From: Planctomycetota bacterium
Lineage (GTDB): Bacteria > Planctomycetota > Brocadiia > SM23-32 > JAKLEA01
Reading direction: 5' to 3'
DNA: 64,000 bases
Assembly: GCA_022711755.1 (NCBI GenBank)
Contig: JAKLEA010000006.1
Coordinates: 186,001-250,000 of the forward strand
The stretch's first letter is position 1; every line of letters starts with the position of its first letter. Position numbers and translations under genes: made by a program. This document shows positions 25,727 to 34,426 of this stretch, one piece after another. Below the pieces are notes generated by a model, which saw nothing but the letters and a program-made list of their open reading frames with translations, was not told the origin of the DNA and did no database searches.

Positions 25727-26734
25727 CTATAAGTCAATCCGCCTGCCCGTCTCAGATGCCTTATAACAAGCCTCAATGGTTTTCAACACGTTGAGCGAAT
25801 GCTCCGGCGGGAGCATCGGCTGCGCCTTCCCGGCAAGGCAATCCAGATAAAGATTCAGGCAGGTCGTCATGCCGACGCCCTGCGGGTGATTGTCGTATTT
25901 CCACTCCATCGTCTCGACCACCTTGTGGTTGCGGTATAGCGCGAAGGGCGCGGCGGGGTCGTCGCTCATCGCTATCGAACCGTCAGTCCCGTAGACGTAT
26001 CTCCGCTCGGTCCATGGCTCGTGGAAGATCGTGTATGAGAGCGAGAGCGTCGCAATCGCCCCGCCGGGGAATTCGAGGGTCACGGCGCAGTTGTCATCCC
26101 CCTTGTTTTCCGGCTCCACGAGTATGCGGCGCGTGACGGCGGTGACGGACTTCGGCATGCCGAACAGGTCCAGCGTGAGGTACATCGCATGGTATCCCGT
26201 GTCAACGAGGACGCCGCCGCCGGCGCGGACCTTGTCGCCCTTCCAGTGATCGCGGATGTTCATCGTCGCGAATTCGTTGCCGGAGACATGGATGAGTTCC
26301 ATGAAGACGCGGCCCAGCCCGCCGGACTTGACGATTTCACGCGCTTTCAGGAACTGCGGCGTGTAGGCGTGATTCATCACGACCAGGAGCTTTTTACCAA
26401 GCTTCTTAGACGCCTCGATCATCGCCAGGCCGTCCCGGGAGGTATTCGATATCGGCTTTTCCGTAATGACGTCCCTGCCGGCCTTCATGGCCTCGATCGC
26501 GGTTTCGGCGTGCATGTCGTGCGGGAGGCAGATGTCCACGGCGTCAACTTCGCCGAGGAGGTCGCGATAGTCAGGGACGATCTTCGTCGCGGGGAAGGCG
26601 GCCTTCAATTTCTCGATAGTATGCGGTTTTGGCGCGGGGTCCGCCAGCAGGACGTTTTCAAGCCGGGGGTTGCCCTTGTATGCGTCAAGATGCCAGTTGG
26701 CGATTGATCCGCCGCCGATGATGCCGAGTTTCAT
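25727..26734 (-). CDS. Gfo/Idh/MocA-family NAD(P)-dependent oxidoreductase
   Basis: A 335-residue protein with an N-terminal Rossmann motif (LGIIGGGSIANWHL), DICLPHDMHAETAIEAMKAG, the family signature ITEKPIS with catalytic-type Lys (residues 92-98), and a C-terminal beta-sheet substrate domain. The family oxidises or reduces sugars, inositols and related polyols. It has no export signal, in contrast to the Tat-exported paralogue at 62491-63975. It is isolated between oppositely placed genes. Confidence 0.88.
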   Translation of the reverse strand: MKLGIIGGGSIANWHLDAYKGNPRLENVLLADPAPKPHTIEKLKAAFPATKIVPDYRDLLGEVDAVDICLPHDMHAETAIEAMKAGRDVITEKPISNTSRDGLAMIEASKKLGKKLLVVMNHAYTPQFLKAREIVKSGGLGRVFMELIHVSGNEFATMNIRDHWKGDKVRAGGGVLVDTGYHAMYLTLDLFGMPKSVTAVTRRILVEPENKGDDNCAVTLEFPGGAIATLSLSYTIFHEPWTERRYVYGTDGSIAMSDDPAAPFALYRNHKVVETMEWKYDNHPQGVGMTTCLNLYLDCLAGKAQPMLPPEHSLNVLKTIEACYKASETGRRIDL

Positions 26735-26854
26735 TGCCTTTGCTCCGGTAAAATCAGGTTATCAGGAAGATGATCAGGCGTGGGCGAGTTCAGCCTTGCG
26801 GGATGCCATGTCGGATGAGGCATTCCCTGAGCTCTCCGGTTCGAGGGGGGGGGA

Positions 26855-27262
26855 TTATTCGTCAGGCCTGCTCCGCCCTCGTCCGCGCCCATGGCGGGCC
26901 ATTCGCGCCAATTCTGAGATTCGGGGATCGAAGCCCTCAAGGAGCGAGTTCAGGAAAAGGGCGATCTGCGCGCCGATAACGTTTTTGAAGGCGTTGCTGA
27001 TGGCGCTTCTTAGCCAACCGCCGACCATGCCGCCCGCGCGCTCGCGCCCGCGCTCCGGTTCGACGACGCGCCTGCCCCGCCCGCGCGTCGCCATGGCGCA
27101 ACCTACCAGCAACGCCCCGCAAGTCGCCGCCACGGGATGCTTGCTTATCTGGCGCGACGGGCTAAGCTCAGACTGCAATTCCCCCGCCAGCCGCTCGATC
27201 TCCATCCTGTGCTCGCGGGACTTCGCCTCAAGCCTCGCCCTGCGACGCTTTATGCTTTCCAC
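26855..27262 (-). CDS. YqjK/DUF3618-like small basic protein
   Basis: A 135-residue protein. The N-terminal half is a charged helix (IKRRRARLEAKSREHRMEIE) followed by a short hydrophobic stretch (HPVAATCGALLVGCAMA) and a second possible membrane-associated region. The order resembles YqjK or DUF3618 proteins. It starts with GTG 27262, preceded by GAGGAGGAAGA inside the end of the upstream gene. Third in a three-gene unit with the YqjE- and YqjD-like genes. Function is unknown; family proteins are linked to membrane stress. Confidence 0.6.
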   Translation of the reverse strand: MESIKRRRARLEAKSREHRMEIERLAGELQSELSPSRQISKHPVAATCGALLVGCAMATRGRGRRVVEPERGRERAGGMVGGWLRSAISNAFKNVIGAQIALFLNSLLEGFDPRISELARMARHGRGRGRSRPDE

Positions 27263-27264
27263 GC

Positions 27265-27663
27265 TCAGTCTTCCTCCTCGTCAAGGTTGGCCCTGTGCAG
27301 GCGTTTGCGAAGCGCGTCATAAAGCACGAGCACAAGCGTGGCGTTTAGCAGCAACATTGCGGCGAACGTGGCGAAGGCCGAAAGCCCGCTGCTCCAGTGA
27401 TTGAGGTCGCGGCAGTACATGTGGATAACGTATGCGACGTAGACCTCGCACGCAGCCGCCGCAAAAAACAAAGCTGCCGCCAGCCCGATCAGGTAAGGCA
27501 CCAGGCCGATGGCAGCTTTGGCTCTTTCCTCGAAGTCGAGTTCGAGGAGCTGGAGGCGGGTTTCGACAAGCTGACCCAACTGGGCGCCGATCTCGATCAA
27601 TGTGCCGATCAGACCGCCCTTTCGGGGCACGGCCCCTGGGTCTCCTGCCGGTTCTTCCGCCAC
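27265..27663 (-). CDS. YqjE-like phage-holin-superfamily membrane protein (DUF1469)
   Basis: From GTG 27663 the protein is about 132 residues: a short acidic start, the amphipathic helix QLGQLVETRLQLLELDFEE, then two membrane spans (LVPYLIGLAAALFFAAAAC and ATFAAMLLLNATLVLVLY). ETxxxLlxxElxE followed by two TMs is typical of holin-3_6/YqjE. The frame is open further upstream, but those codons overlap the YqjD-like gene and look non-coding. The start overlaps no upstream residue and lies five bases after the YqjD-like stop. Confidence 0.75.
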   Translation of the reverse strand: MAEEPAGDPGAVPRKGGLIGTLIEIGAQLGQLVETRLQLLELDFEERAKAAIGLVPYLIGLAAALFFAAAACEVYVAYVIHMYCRDLNHWSSGLSAFATFAAMLLLNATLVLVLYDALRKRLHRANLDEEED

Positions 27664-27667
27664 CTGA

Positions 27668-27862
27668 CTACTCTCTTCGCGCAACGAGCATTCCGAGCAG
27701 GAATCCGACGCAGGCGGCCAGCAGCAGGCTCTTGGCCGGGTTCTCGCCGACATATTGCTTCACTTCCGCGCCGGCTTCCTTCGCCTTCTCCTGCACGATG
27801 GCGGCCTTTTCCTTTACAAGCTCGCCAGCCCTCTTCAGCGCGCCCTCTTTTTCCTCTGCCAT
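27668..27862 (-). CDS. YqjD/ElaB-like (DUF883/YtxH-type) membrane-anchored protein
   Basis: A 64-residue protein with an Ala/Lys/Glu amphipathic helix (ALKRAGELVKEKAAIVQEK), then GENPAKSLLLAACVGFLLGM LVARRE. This is the DUF883 layout of a soluble coiled helix and one C-terminal TM followed by Arg residues. E. coli YqjD and ElaB bind stationary-phase ribosomes at the membrane. AAAGGAG precedes the ATG. The order YqjD-YqjE-YqjK is the same as in E. coli. Confidence 0.78.
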   Translation of the reverse strand: MAEEKEGALKRAGELVKEKAAIVQEKAKEAGAEVKQYVGENPAKSLLLAACVGFLLGMLVARRE

Positions 27863-28037
27863 TTTTTACTCCTTTCGACTTAATGCGCTTCTTTCCGGTT
27901 CAAATCCCATCCGGGCATGAACGCCTTTTTCACATGCGTCCGTGCCCGGCTTATGTCCGCGAATAATCGAATGTTAACCGCTATGCGCAGACATTTCAAG
28001 GCGGGACGACGCCCAATTCCGCAAAAAAACGATGCTT

Positions 28038-28805
28038 TCATGCGCTGCCGCCGCGCCCGCAAAATCGTCGGAAAACCGCCCAGGCCGCGCACCACGGCAA
28101 CACCCATGCACAAACGGCCAGAAACAGGTCCGGCGCCGTCCATCCCAGCGCCGGGGAAAACACCCCGGCAAGCTGCGTGCGCGACCACAATCCTGCCGCC
28201 CGAAGCGGAATGAGCATGACCCGCTCCCCGGCGAAGCCGCAGGCCTTTTTAAACGCGCCGGTGGACTGCATCGGGTACCAGAAATCCGCCCTCGCGGAAA
28301 GGGACGCCAAACCGGAAATCGTCACGCACGTCGTAACAATGACGACGACGCCATTGAGCAGGCCAAGGCATCCCCGTTTCTCGAACCGCATCCAGCCCGC
28401 CCGGAACAATACGAAGCCCCCCGCCCAGATGGCAATGTTGGCGAAGGCGTTGATCGGCGCCAAGTCCCGGATCATGGTCCTGCCGACAATGACCGGGTCC
28501 GGCGCGCCCATCACATAATAATCTGCTAGCGGGAAGCCGTGGGAAATACGGAAGTAGGACGCTCTCAGGCTCCAGAACGGGAGCCAGCACGCGCAGAAGA
28601 GATAACAGGCAAGCGCGGTGTAATGCATCAGGGGGAAGGCCCGCACAACCCTGCCCGGGCGCGCGTCTGCGGGCACAGGCCGGCCACAGCGGGGGCACTG
28701 CTCATGCCGCGCCGGATCAAACGGCACGCCGCATGCCGAACACTCGTGCGGAGCGGAACCGGGCGATTCCGGCAGGGAGGGGTCTCCTGGCGGGGCTACC
28801 TGCAT
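28038..28805 (-). CDS. Zinc-ribbon membrane protein of unknown function
   Basis: From ATG 28805 the protein is 255 residues. The N-terminus has a zinc ribbon (CSACGVPFD, then QCPRCGRPV) followed by four or five membrane spans (for example HYTALACYLFCACWLPFWS, AFANIAIWAGGFVLFRAGW, GLLNGVVVIVTTCVTISGLA, FLAVCAWVLPWCAAWAVF). No enzyme motif is seen. The longer frame from 28874 adds 23 residues without membrane or ribbon content. It is not recognised as a named family; its neighbours are small membrane proteins. Confidence 0.65.
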   Translation of the reverse strand: MQVAPPGDPSLPESPGSAPHECSACGVPFDPARHEQCPRCGRPVPADARPGRVVRAFPLMHYTALACYLFCACWLPFWSLRASYFRISHGFPLADYYVMGAPDPVIVGRTMIRDLAPINAFANIAIWAGGFVLFRAGWMRFEKRGCLGLLNGVVVIVTTCVTISGLASLSARADFWYPMQSTGAFKKACGFAGERVMLIPLRAAGLWSRTQLAGVFSPALGWTAPDLFLAVCAWVLPWCAAWAVFRRFCGRGGSA

Positions 28806-29062
28806 TGTTTCGAGGCCAAGGCTTCGGGAAGGCTCGCGAAGGCAACAGGCGACACGGACGGATCGTAGCGTCAAGCGCGATCCCAGTCAACGCCCGGATG
28901 ACCACAACAGACGGAGCGCCTTCGCCGGAACGGACAGCGGATTCAGACAGGCGGGAACAGCGTCCTCCGGCCTGGCGCGCGCCGCGCTTCAGCGCGCCTG
29001 ATCTGGAAGACGGCCTGGACTTTCACGAAGCTGCCCGCCGATGCGCGGCATATCATACGGTA

Positions 29063-29650
29063 TCAATCCACGAACGCTATTATCGCCCCGCCGAGCAGGC
29101 CGATGATCACCCCGGCGCCGATGATCTGCCAGTTCAGGCTGCCCGCGTTGCTGCGGAATTCGACGCCAGTCTGCTTGACGCTGGATTTATACGGGTGGAA
29201 CCTGAAGCTGACGGCATAATCCCCGCCGTCCTGCACGGAGAATGAGCCGCCGACCTGGGTAGTTGAAATGCTGCCGATGGAACTGACGCCGTGCCCGTTA
29301 TCCGATTCGGAGGAATGGCCGTGGGCGTGATGCGCACGGGAGCCGTCCGGGGCGACGATCTCCATGTCATAGTCAAGGGACGGGCGGGTCAGCGCGCCGG
29401 CGTAAGAGTATTCCATGTAGATTATGGCCCGGATGGGGTTCATGCCGGGGTCTAGCGCGAGGGGTTTGAGCCTGACGCGGATGTCGCCGTCCTCCTCGAT
29501 CTCCCCGGAGGCGATTTTATCGGTCAACTGCCCGCCTTCAACCATCCTGACGTAAGCCAGGTCCTTGCCGGAGAAGAGATATGTGTAGATCACGTGAATG
29601 AGGACGATGCCGCCCCCGATCACGGCAAGCGCAATGCCGAGTTTCTTCAT
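29063..29650 (-). CDS. Hypothetical membrane-anchored beta-rich protein
   Basis: A 195-residue protein with an N-terminal anchor (LGIALAVIGGGIVLIHVIYT), a soluble beta-rich middle with the His-rich segment RAHHAHGHSSESDNGHG, and a C-terminal membrane span (IIGAGVIIGLLGGAIIAFV). Both ends are in the membrane and the ~140-residue domain between them probably faces outside. The His cluster could bind metal. ATG is preceded by GGAGGATAACA. I do not recognise the family. Confidence 0.65.
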   Translation of the reverse strand: MKKLGIALAVIGGGIVLIHVIYTYLFSGKDLAYVRMVEGGQLTDKIASGEIEEDGDIRVRLKPLALDPGMNPIRAIIYMEYSYAGALTRPSLDYDMEIVAPDGSRAHHAHGHSSESDNGHGVSSIGSISTTQVGGSFSVQDGGDYAVSFRFHPYKSSVKQTGVEFRSNAGSLNWQIIGAGVIIGLLGGAIIAFVD

Positions 29651-29709
29651 TTGTTATCCTCCACGCTCCGTTGTCTGATAATCGAATGATGATGTTTCAG
29701 TCTTGCTAT

Positions 29710-30279
29710 TCATACGTCAATTCCCAATATCAAGACCGGGACGTCTATGTTTGAGACGCCGCGCTTCTCCAAATCCCACACAAACTGCTCAAAATAGCTG
29801 ACGCCACTGCTCATATGATCGGCCAATGCCTTGACCGGAACGATCTCCACGCCCGCGTCAATGTGGCCAAGATTCCGGAATATTGTCATCTTCGCGGCGA
29901 CATTGTAGACCATGAACGAATACTTGCCGAACTGTACCTCAACGCCAAGCCGGCGTTTCACGAAATCCATCTCACGAAAGGCGCCTTTCCTCAGTTCCTG
30001 GGGAGCATAATCAGGCGCATAGAATCGCGTGGGATAGTCACACTTTACTCTTACCGAGTTCCACCCTCTCGAATAGAATTGTTGTTCGAAGTAGCGGTTC
30101 AGGCTCTTGGGCGAATAGAGCATTTGACCAGGCATTGTTTTTTCCTTGCTCTTCTTTGTCATACAGGTCGAGGCATCAACAGCGGCGATGGCGTCGCGGA
30201 TCTCCGTGAGAAGATCGAGATAGTTTTTACTCAAGGCCTGCTCGCCGTTGTTGAATGAGTATGCGCCGGCGATCTTCAT
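29710..30279 (-). CDS. BglII/BstYI-type restriction endonuclease
   Basis: A 189-residue protein with the active-site arrangement of BglII: D105-x8-E114-x-Q116 in REMDFVKRRLGVEVQFGKY. The same Asp, Glu, Gln spacing (84, 93, 95) is known in BglII, where Gln replaces the usual PD-(D/E)XK lysine. It would cut a GATC-centred site such as AGATCT or RGATCY. Its start overlaps the methyltransferase stop (ATGA), so it is translated only after the methylase. The pair is lower in GC than its surroundings, suggesting transfer. Confidence 0.82.
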   Translation of the reverse strand: MKIAGAYSFNNGEQALSKNYLDLLTEIRDAIAAVDASTCMTKKSKEKTMPGQMLYSPKSLNRYFEQQFYSRGWNSVRVKCDYPTRFYAPDYAPQELRKGAFREMDFVKRRLGVEVQFGKYSFMVYNVAAKMTIFRNLGHIDAGVEIVPVKALADHMSSGVSYFEQFVWDLEKRGVSNIDVPVLILGIDV

Positions 30280-31262
30280 TCCTTATGCTCTCCGCCAAAC
30301 CATTCCTTCGGGACTTGTGAAACTTTCTCTCTACCCGTGGGTTGATAGACCGGTTTCCCCAGTTGCCTATAGGGCAATTGCCCGGACAGTAGAAGATTCA
30401 TCCGTCGTCGCGCTTCTTCTACATAAGCGGGTTCCTTTTCGCAACCCATCGCCTTGCGATTGTGTCGGACTGCCGCCAACATCGCGGACCCCACACCGCT
30501 GAATGGATCAAGCACCCAATCGCCTTCGTCTGTCATGGCCAAGACGCATCGCTCAACCAATTCTATCGGGAACTGACATGGATGAATTGTCTTCTCAGGA
30601 TGGTTCGCTTTTACGTTGGGGATGGACCAGAGTCCCGTCTCCCATTCTTTGACCATGAGTTTCCATACATCACAGGGGTTCTTGCCGAGCGGGTTGCCCG
30701 AAGGCAAGCCATATTTTGGGCCCGGCTTAAAATTCGTCTTTCCCGGATACTTTGCCGGAACGCGAACCGGATTAAGATTGAACGTATAATCCTCGCTCTT
30801 CGTGAACCACAGAAGTGTTTCATACCGACCGGAAAATCGCACTGAGCAATGCAGGCCGTGCTCAAACGTCCAAATGATTCGATTCCGCAAGTGAAGTCCA
30901 AGTTTCTTGAAAATGGGGTAATAGTAGATATCGAGAGGGAAGACCTCCGCGTTTTCAACGTAGTTCCCAACTTGCCAGCATAGGGAGCCGTCGGTGGACA
31001 GAATGCGAACCAATTGTTCGATGATCGGTCGCAATCCGTCAAGATAACGCTCCAACTTTGTCTGCGTTTCATATTCTTTGCCGATGTTATATGGGGGCGA
31101 CGTGATGATCAACTTTGCAAAACCGTCTGGGCATGTCTTTAATGTTTGATACGAATCGCCACATGAAAAGACGGCGTCGGCAATATCGGAAAACTGATCG
31201 GAAATGATCTTCCTGTTCTCCGGAAAGAGCGATGGTTGTGACTCAGGATGTGTCATCGGCAT
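30276..31262 (-). CDS. Beta-class DNA methyltransferase (N4-cytosine or N6-adenine), RM partner
   Basis: A 328-residue methylase with motif IV first (TSPPYNIG, residues 54-61) and the AdoMet motif I near the C-terminus (LDPFSGVGS, Asp252). This is the beta-class order. SPPY favours N4-cytosine, as in M.BglII, although SPPY also occurs in adenine methylases. It protects host DNA from the downstream nuclease. No controller (C) protein gene is evident; a 69-codon frame just upstream lacks helix-turn-helix features. Codon use is visibly more AT-rich than in leuS or the 28-kb genes. Confidence 0.88.
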   Translation of the reverse strand: MPMTHPESQPSLFPENRKIISDQFSDIADAVFSCGDSYQTLKTCPDGFAKLIITSPPYNIGKEYETQTKLERYLDGLRPIIEQLVRILSTDGSLCWQVGNYVENAEVFPLDIYYYPIFKKLGLHLRNRIIWTFEHGLHCSVRFSGRYETLLWFTKSEDYTFNLNPVRVPAKYPGKTNFKPGPKYGLPSGNPLGKNPCDVWKLMVKEWETGLWSIPNVKANHPEKTIHPCQFPIELVERCVLAMTDEGDWVLDPFSGVGSAMLAAVRHNRKAMGCEKEPAYVEEARRRMNLLLSGQLPYRQLGKPVYQPTGREKVSQVPKEWFGGEHKE

Positions 31263-31479
31263 TCAGGGCAAGCCAGACAGGCCGGTTGCATCTTGATTAC
31301 GTTCTCCTGCGCGAGAGTTCTTGACCTTCCTATTCTGCAGGAAATGTTCATGCCCTCAATTCTATCGCCGACGGGGGGCGTGTTACAGTAGCTATTTCTC
31401 AGAGATCGCATAAACGCAAGTTGTATTCGCCGGGCGCATGCAAGACCCGTCGAAAAAAACATTACAGTCCTCTTGCCGT

Positions 31480-34131
31480 CTACTTCGCCACGATGTTCAC
31501 AATCTTGCCCGGCACGATGACCATTTTGACAATCGTCTTGCCTTCAAGGGATTTTGCGACGCTTTCATTCCCCTGGACTGCGGCCCTGACCTCGTCCTCA
31601 GTAGCGTCCGCCGCCACGGTTATGCGCCCGCGCACCTTGCCGCTGACCTGCACCGGCATCTCGATCTCATCGCGCTTGAGCGCCGCCTCGTTCGCCTTCG
31701 GCCAGCCGTGCTTGAAGATGCTCGGCGCGTGGCCCAGCATCTCCCAGATTTCCTCGCAGATGTGCGGAACGAAGGGGGCGAGCAGAAGCGTCATGGACTC
31801 GAAAGCGTAACGCTTGACCTTGCAGCCGGAATCGCCGTCTCCCATTTTCGTGGCCCGGAGGGTGTTCAGCAGTTCCATGACCGCGGCGATTGCCGTGTTG
31901 AACTGCCACGAGCTTTCAATGTCACCCGTCACACGGGCGATTGTGCGATGCGTTTCCTGAAAAACATGTTTCGTCTCGCCTTTTAATTCTCCTCCCCGGA
32001 ACGCCTCCAGCAGGCGGGCTGAGAGCGTTTCATAATCGCCCGCGCAACCGGAGAGCCGCTCCAGGTCTTCAGTAACGGCATTCCAGAATCTGAGCAGGAA
32101 TCTTTCCGCCCCCTTGATATCCTTGTCGCTCCATTCCGCGTCGTACTGCGGGGGGCCGATGAAGAGTTCGTAGAGCCGCAGCGTATCCGTGCCGAACTTC
32201 TCGCAAAGCTCGTTCGGGCTGACGACGTTGCCCTTGCTCTTGCTCATCTTGTCCAACGTGTCGGTTACGTCAAGGCGCTTCTCGATGCGGTCGTTGAGCG
32301 ACATGCCGTAGTCGCACCGGCACGGCTCGTGGACGGTCGGGCTGTCCGAAACGATGTGCCCGCATTTCGTGCAGGCGTACGTCCGCTTGCAGATCATGCC
32401 CTGCGTGAAGAGGGACGCGAACGGCTCGCGATGCTTCTGGCTGACGTATCCCGCGTCGCAGAGGACCTTGACCACGAAGCGGGTGTAAAGCAGATGTAAT
32501 ACCGCGTGTTCCACGCCGCCGATGTACTGGTCAACGGGCATCCATTTGTCAATCAGCGCGCGGCTGAAGGCTTCCCTGTCGTTCTTCGGGTCAATGAAGC
32601 GCAGGAAGTACCAGCAGGAGCAGAGCCACTGGCAGATGGTATCCGTCTCGCGTTTGGCGGGGCCGCCGCATTTCGGGCAGGTCGTGTTGACGAAGCTCTC
32701 GACGAAGGCGAGCGGGCTTTGCCCGCGCGGGGTGAAGTCAACCTCGTCGGGAAGCTCCACCGGCAGGTCCTTTTCCGGAATCGGCGCTTCGCCGCACTTG
32801 TCGCAGTAGACGATGGGGATGGGCGCGCCCCAGTAACGCTGGCGGCTGATGAGCCAGTCGCGGATGCTGTAGTTGACCTCCGGCCCGCCCTTGCCGCGCT
32901 CCTTCAGGAAGGCCGTGACCTTCTTGATGCCCTCCATGTTCGGCGTCCCGTCGAAGGGGCCGCTGTTGACCATCTCGCCCTCCTCGACATACGCCTCCGT
33001 CATCTCGGACACGACGAGTTTCTTCCCCGGGGGCTGGATGACGACCTTGATGGGGATGTCGTATTTTTTGGCGAACTCGAAATCGCGCTGGTCGTGGGAC
33101 GGCACGGCCATGACTGCGCCCGTGCCGTAATCCATCAGGGCGTAGGACGCCGCCCAGAGCGGAACGCGGTCGCCGTTGACGGGGTTGATGACGTAATGCC
33201 CGGTAAAGATGCCTTCCTTGACCGGCTCCTCCTCGCCGCGCACGACGCGCTTGCGCTTGCGGAGGCGGTTGCAGAACTCCATGACCTTCTCCTCGTAGGG
33301 CGTGCCCTTGACAAGGCGGTCAATGAGCGGATGTTCGGGGGCGATGGCCATGAACGTGACGCCCCAGAGCGTGTCCGGGCGGGTGGTGTAGATGGGCAGC
33401 TCCTCGCCGGTGGACTCGACGGTGAAGACGGCCCGCGCGCCCTCGCTGCGCCCGATCCAGTTGCGCTGCATGAGCAGGACCTTCTTCGGCCATGTGTTCT
33501 CAAGCGTGTCGAGATCGTCAAGCAGCGTCTGGGCGTACTTCGTGATGCGGAAGAGCCACTGGTACAGAGCCTTCTGCACAACCTCCGTCCCGCATCGCTC
33601 GCAACCGCCGTTGACAACCTCCTCGTTTGCCAGGGCCGTGTTGCAGGAGGGGCACCAGTTGACCGGGGCGTTCTTGCGGTAGGCAAGCCCGCGCTCATAG
33701 AGCTTCAGGAAGATCCACTGCGTCCAGCGGTAATACTCCGGATCGCACGAGGCTATCTCGCGGTCCCAGTCGTAGCCGATGCCGAGGAGGTGAAGCTGCC
33801 GCTTCATGTTGTCAATGTTGTCGCGCACGGACTTCTTCGGGTGCAGTCCGCGCTTGAGGGCGGCGTTCTCGGCGGGAAGACCGAAGGCGTCCCAGCCCAT
33901 CGGCGTCAGGACGGTGAAGCCCTTCATCATCTTGTAGCGCGCCACTACGTCGCCAATGATGTAGTTTCGCCCGTGGCCGACGTGGAGCGTGCCGGACGGA
34001 TAGGGGAACATGACGAGGCAGTAGAACTTCTCAGAAGGCGGATTGTCGGGGCACTTGAAGAGCTTGCTCTGGTTCCAGTAAGCCTTCCACTTGTCTTCGA
34101 TTATCTGCGGGTTGTAATCCTTAGGGGACAT
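31480..34131 (-). CDS. leuS: Leucyl-tRNA synthetase
   Basis: An 883-residue class I synthetase with the HIGH-type motif HVGH (50-53) in PYPSGTLHVGHGRNYIIGD, KMSKS (628-632), an editing domain (CP1; YTTRPDTLWGVTFMAIAPEH), WLISRQRYWGAPIP and zinc-ribbon Cys pairs (YCDKCGEAP, TCPKCGGP, ACTKCGHI). It charges tRNA-Leu and is essential. ATG is preceded by GAGGAAAC. About 275 bases of transcribed leader with a Leu-rich peptide and a terminator precede it, so transcription probably responds to Leu-tRNA charging. Confidence 0.96.
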   Translation of the reverse strand: MSPKDYNPQIIEDKWKAYWNQSKLFKCPDNPPSEKFYCLVMFPYPSGTLHVGHGRNYIIGDVVARYKMMKGFTVLTPMGWDAFGLPAENAALKRGLHPKKSVRDNIDNMKRQLHLLGIGYDWDREIASCDPEYYRWTQWIFLKLYERGLAYRKNAPVNWCPSCNTALANEEVVNGGCERCGTEVVQKALYQWLFRITKYAQTLLDDLDTLENTWPKKVLLMQRNWIGRSEGARAVFTVESTGEELPIYTTRPDTLWGVTFMAIAPEHPLIDRLVKGTPYEEKVMEFCNRLRKRKRVVRGEEEPVKEGIFTGHYVINPVNGDRVPLWAASYALMDYGTGAVMAVPSHDQRDFEFAKKYDIPIKVVIQPPGKKLVVSEMTEAYVEEGEMVNSGPFDGTPNMEGIKKVTAFLKERGKGGPEVNYSIRDWLISRQRYWGAPIPIVYCDKCGEAPIPEKDLPVELPDEVDFTPRGQSPLAFVESFVNTTCPKCGGPAKRETDTICQWLCSCWYFLRFIDPKNDREAFSRALIDKWMPVDQYIGGVEHAVLHLLYTRFVVKVLCDAGYVSQKHREPFASLFTQGMICKRTYACTKCGHIVSDSPTVHEPCRCDYGMSLNDRIEKRLDVTDTLDKMSKSKGNVVSPNELCEKFGTDTLRLYELFIGPPQYDAEWSDKDIKGAERFLLRFWNAVTEDLERLSGCAGDYETLSARLLEAFRGGELKGETKHVFQETHRTIARVTGDIESSWQFNTAIAAVMELLNTLRATKMGDGDSGCKVKRYAFESMTLLLAPFVPHICEEIWEMLGHAPSIFKHGWPKANEAALKRDEIEMPVQVSGKVRGRITVAADATEDEVRAAVQGNESVAKSLEGKTIVKMVIVPGKIVNIVAK

Positions 34132-34258
34132 TTCGCTTGTTTCCTCGGCCGGTTAGCGCTGAAAGTTACGCTTACGTTGTCTTTGGCAGACTAGCCCGGA
34201 TACGGGCATGGCGCGTCAGCCTTGCCGACGAGCGCACTAGGGGGCGTCGCCGGATGAA

Positions 34259-34292
34259 CAAAAAAGCCCTGGGCCGGGTCTGGCTCAGGGCT
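34259..34292 (-). terminator. Attenuator terminator before leuS
   Basis: On the minus strand AGCCCTGAGCC (34292-34282) pairs with GGCCCAGGGCT (34275-34265) around AGACCC, followed by a T run. CCCGGCC (34278-34272), covering the loop and part of the 3' arm, can instead pair perfectly with GGCCGGG (34337-34331), which starts at the last base of the leader stop codon. That alternative would break the terminator. The nearest upstream gene on this strand is the leader peptide itself. Confidence 0.85.
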
Positions 34293-34336
34293 GGTCTTCG
34301 ATGCTTCTGTTTCGTGTTCGCGGACCTTGCCCCGGC

Positions 34337-34408
34337 CTACCGCCCCGAAAGGAGCGGCAGTCGCAGGCCCAGGTTCAGCAGCTCGAAGCGTTTTCCGTGA
34401 ACACACAT
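34337..34408 (-). CDS. Leu-rich leader peptide of leuS (attenuation)
   Basis: GAGAGG (34421-34416) lies seven bases before ATG 34408, opening a 23-residue ORF ending at TAG 34339-34337. Residues 9-20 read ELLNLGLRLPLL, seven leucines in eleven residues. The GGCCT within the Leu codons can pair with AGGCC at the stop (segment 1:2). GGCCGGG can pair with CCCGGCC (2:3), and the terminator is 3:4, the classical layout. A ribosome stalled on Leu codons (34381-34349) would leave segment 2 free. Leader-peptide control is well known for leu and ilv operons; on leuS it is unexpected. Confidence 0.82.
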   Translation of the reverse strand: MCVHGKRFELLNLGLRLPLLSGR

Positions 34409-34426
34409 CGCGTTGCCTCTCTGGTG

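Noticed and set aside
31253..31462. Controller (C) protein gene of the restriction-modification system
   Set aside because: The 69-codon frame overlaps the methylase start, has no helix-turn-helix pattern and is rich in Cys and Arg without structure.
32506..34194. Plus-strand ORF of 562 codons opposite leuS
   Set aside because: Antisense shadow of leucyl-tRNA synthetase.
34191..34406. 71-codon minus-strand ORF over the leuS leader
   Set aside because: It lies in a different frame from the Leu-rich peptide, runs through the terminator and has no ribosome site of its own; the 34408-34337 ORF explains the region better.
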